A stretch of DNA of 64,000 bases from Bacteroidales bacterium (GTDB lineage: Bacteria > Bacteroidota > Bacteroidia > Bacteroidales > UBA932), in contig JAGCJX010000007.1 in NCBI GenBank assembly GCA_017647795.1, positions 1 through 64,000 on the forward strand. The letters run 5' to 3'. The notes under the pieces are model-generated. The model ran no database searches. It saw nothing but the letters and a program-made list of their open reading frames with translations, and was not told the origin of the DNA. The position numbers were made by a program, and so were the translations under genes. The first letter of the stretch is position 1, and each line of letters begins with the position of its first letter. This document shows positions 63,018 through 64,000 of the stretch, piece by piece.

Positions 63018-64000
63018 ATGAATAGAGTAGTCATTTTAGGTGGAGCCGAAAGCGGCGTTGGCGCAGCGGTTCTGGCAAAAGTAAAAGGTTACGACACTTT
63101 CCTGTCCGACAACGGATGCATCACCCCGCAATACCAGGCGCGGCTGGAAGAATACGGCATTCCCTACGAAATGGGCGGCCACTCCCCGGAGAAAATCCTG
63201 AATGCTGACCTGGTCATCAAGAGTCCCGGCATTCCGGACAACGTACCCATGGTTTGTCAACTGAGGGAACAGGGCATTCCCATCATCTCGGAGATTGAAT
63301 TCGCCGGACGTTACGACAACGCCCGCAAGATTTGCATCACCGGCAGCAACGGGAAAACCACCACGACTTCCATCATTTACTACCTCTTGAAAAATGCAGG
63401 CTTGAACGTAGGTCTGGCCGGCAACATCGGTGAAAGTTACGCCTTCCAGGTAGCCACAAAGAATTACGACATCTACGTGTTGGAACTGAGCAGCTTCCAA
63501 TTGGACGGCATGTATGATTTCAAGGCAGACATTGCCATCTTGATGAACATCACTCCGGACCACCTGGACCGCTACGACTTCAAGATGCAGAACTACATCA
63601 ACTCAAAATTCCGGATTACCCGCAACATGTCTGAAAACGACTGCTTCATCTTCTGCGAAGACGATGACATCACCATCGGACACTTGAGCGAGATTGTACT
63701 CCGGGCCAAGAAATTTCCCTTCTCCCAGACCCACGTCGTGGAACAAGGGGCCTTCTTGCAAGACAACCAAATCTGTGTACGCACCGAAGACGACGAATAC
63801 GGCCTTCCGGTCGAAGATCTGTCGCTCTCCGGCAAACACAACCTATACAACACAATGGCCGCTGCCATCACTGCGAAGATCATGAACATCTCCAACGAGA
63901 CCATCCGCGAAAGTTTGAAAACCTTCCAAGGCGTGGAACACCGGTTGGAGAAAGTACTGAGCATCCGCGACATCCAATTCATCAACGATTCCAAAGCGAC
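63018..64000 (+). CDS. murD: UDP-N-acetylmuramoylalanine--D-glutamate ligase, 3' end outside window
   Basis: The frame opens with ATG at 63018, 2 bases after the mraY stop, and stays open to the window end (327 complete codons). It shows the MurD N-terminal Rossmann fold (VVILGGAESGVGAAVLA), SPGIPDN, the P-loop ITGSNGKTTTTSII, ELSSFQLDG, ITPDHLDRY and the beginning of the C-terminal domain (GVEHRLEKV, INDSKAT). It adds D-glutamate to UDP-MurNAc-L-Ala. Confidence 0.96.
   Translation, partial: MNRVVILGGAESGVGAAVLAKVKGYDTFLSDNGCITPQYQARLEEYGIPYEMGGHSPEKILNADLVIKSPGIPDNVPMVCQLREQGIPIISEIEFAGRYDNARKICITGSNGKTTTTSIIYYLLKNAGLNVGLAGNIGESYAFQVATKNYDIYVLELSSFQLDGMYDFKADIAILMNITPDHLDRYDFKMQNYINSKFRITRNMSENDCFIFCEDDDITIGHLSEIVLRAKKFPFSQTHVVEQGAFLQDNQICVRTEDDEYGLPVEDLSLSGKHNLYNTMAAAITAKIMNISNETIRESLKTFQGVEHRLEKVLSIRDIQFINDSKA

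Overview
The window is a chromosomal segment of a Bacteroidetes bacterium, most likely order Bacteroidales. The evidence is the -33/-7 promoter pattern (TTTG ... TAnnTTTG) in front of many genes, family-typical proteins (DUF4783, IdeS-like lipoprotein with Ig-like repeats, MraY with a large central insert, DksA-like protein without zinc cysteines), and a glycogen locus carrying an animal/yeast-type glycogen synthase fused to a phosphorylase. The genus cannot be named from the sequence alone.

Layout. 1-1060: the 5' part of a YhcG-like (DUF1016) nuclease gene carrying two palindromic insertions, then a gene-poor structured stretch holding a copy of the tRNA-Ser 3' end, then tRNA-Ser(UGA); this looks like the edge of an integrated element. 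1121-9918 (minus): two-component system, dipeptidyl peptidase IV, lspA, DksA-like gene, ileS. 9984-15868 (plus): cvpA, then an accessory secretion cassette: a 49-residue membrane microprotein, a hairpin leader, a C39-peptidase ABC exporter, two translationally coupled double-glycine peptides, an outer-membrane channel and a periplasmic adaptor. This looks like a complete two-peptide bacteriocin-type system. 15861-19964: tsaB, then a minus-strand run (TlpA-like lipoprotein without cysteines, HIT protein, greA, small membrane protein, ribF).

19955-32066 (minus): glycogen synthase-phosphorylase fusion, GH57 amylase, GT4 glycosyltransferase, debranching enzyme, branching enzyme, then xseB and xseA. 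32156-36179 (plus): engB, prs, nadE, small Cys-rich membrane protein, der. 36217-42828: DUF4783 protein, rlmH, a very large NtrY-like kinase converging on an NtrC-like regulator that lacks a DNA-binding domain, and a Ppx/GppA phosphatase. 42889-50468 (plus): cmk, ispH, efp, a secreted unknown, an M16 peptidase, an O-methyltransferase, dnaX, lptB. 50458-56157: M23 peptidase, M81 lipoprotein, TM2 and DUF2752 proteins, a 102-bp tandem array, and an IdeS-family (immunoglobulin-protease-like) lipoprotein. 56343-64000: start of the division/cell-wall cluster (mraZ, rsmH, ftsL, ftsI, murE, mraY, murD), preceded by four helically phased TGGA repeats that look like the MraZ operator.

The points most worth a second look are the two-peptide secretion cassette, the IdeS-like protease, the mraZ operator, the 102-bp hairpin array and the intragenic palindromes. 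All starts other than the first possible ATG were chosen from gene spacing and alignment to family N-termini recalled from memory; no database search was run.
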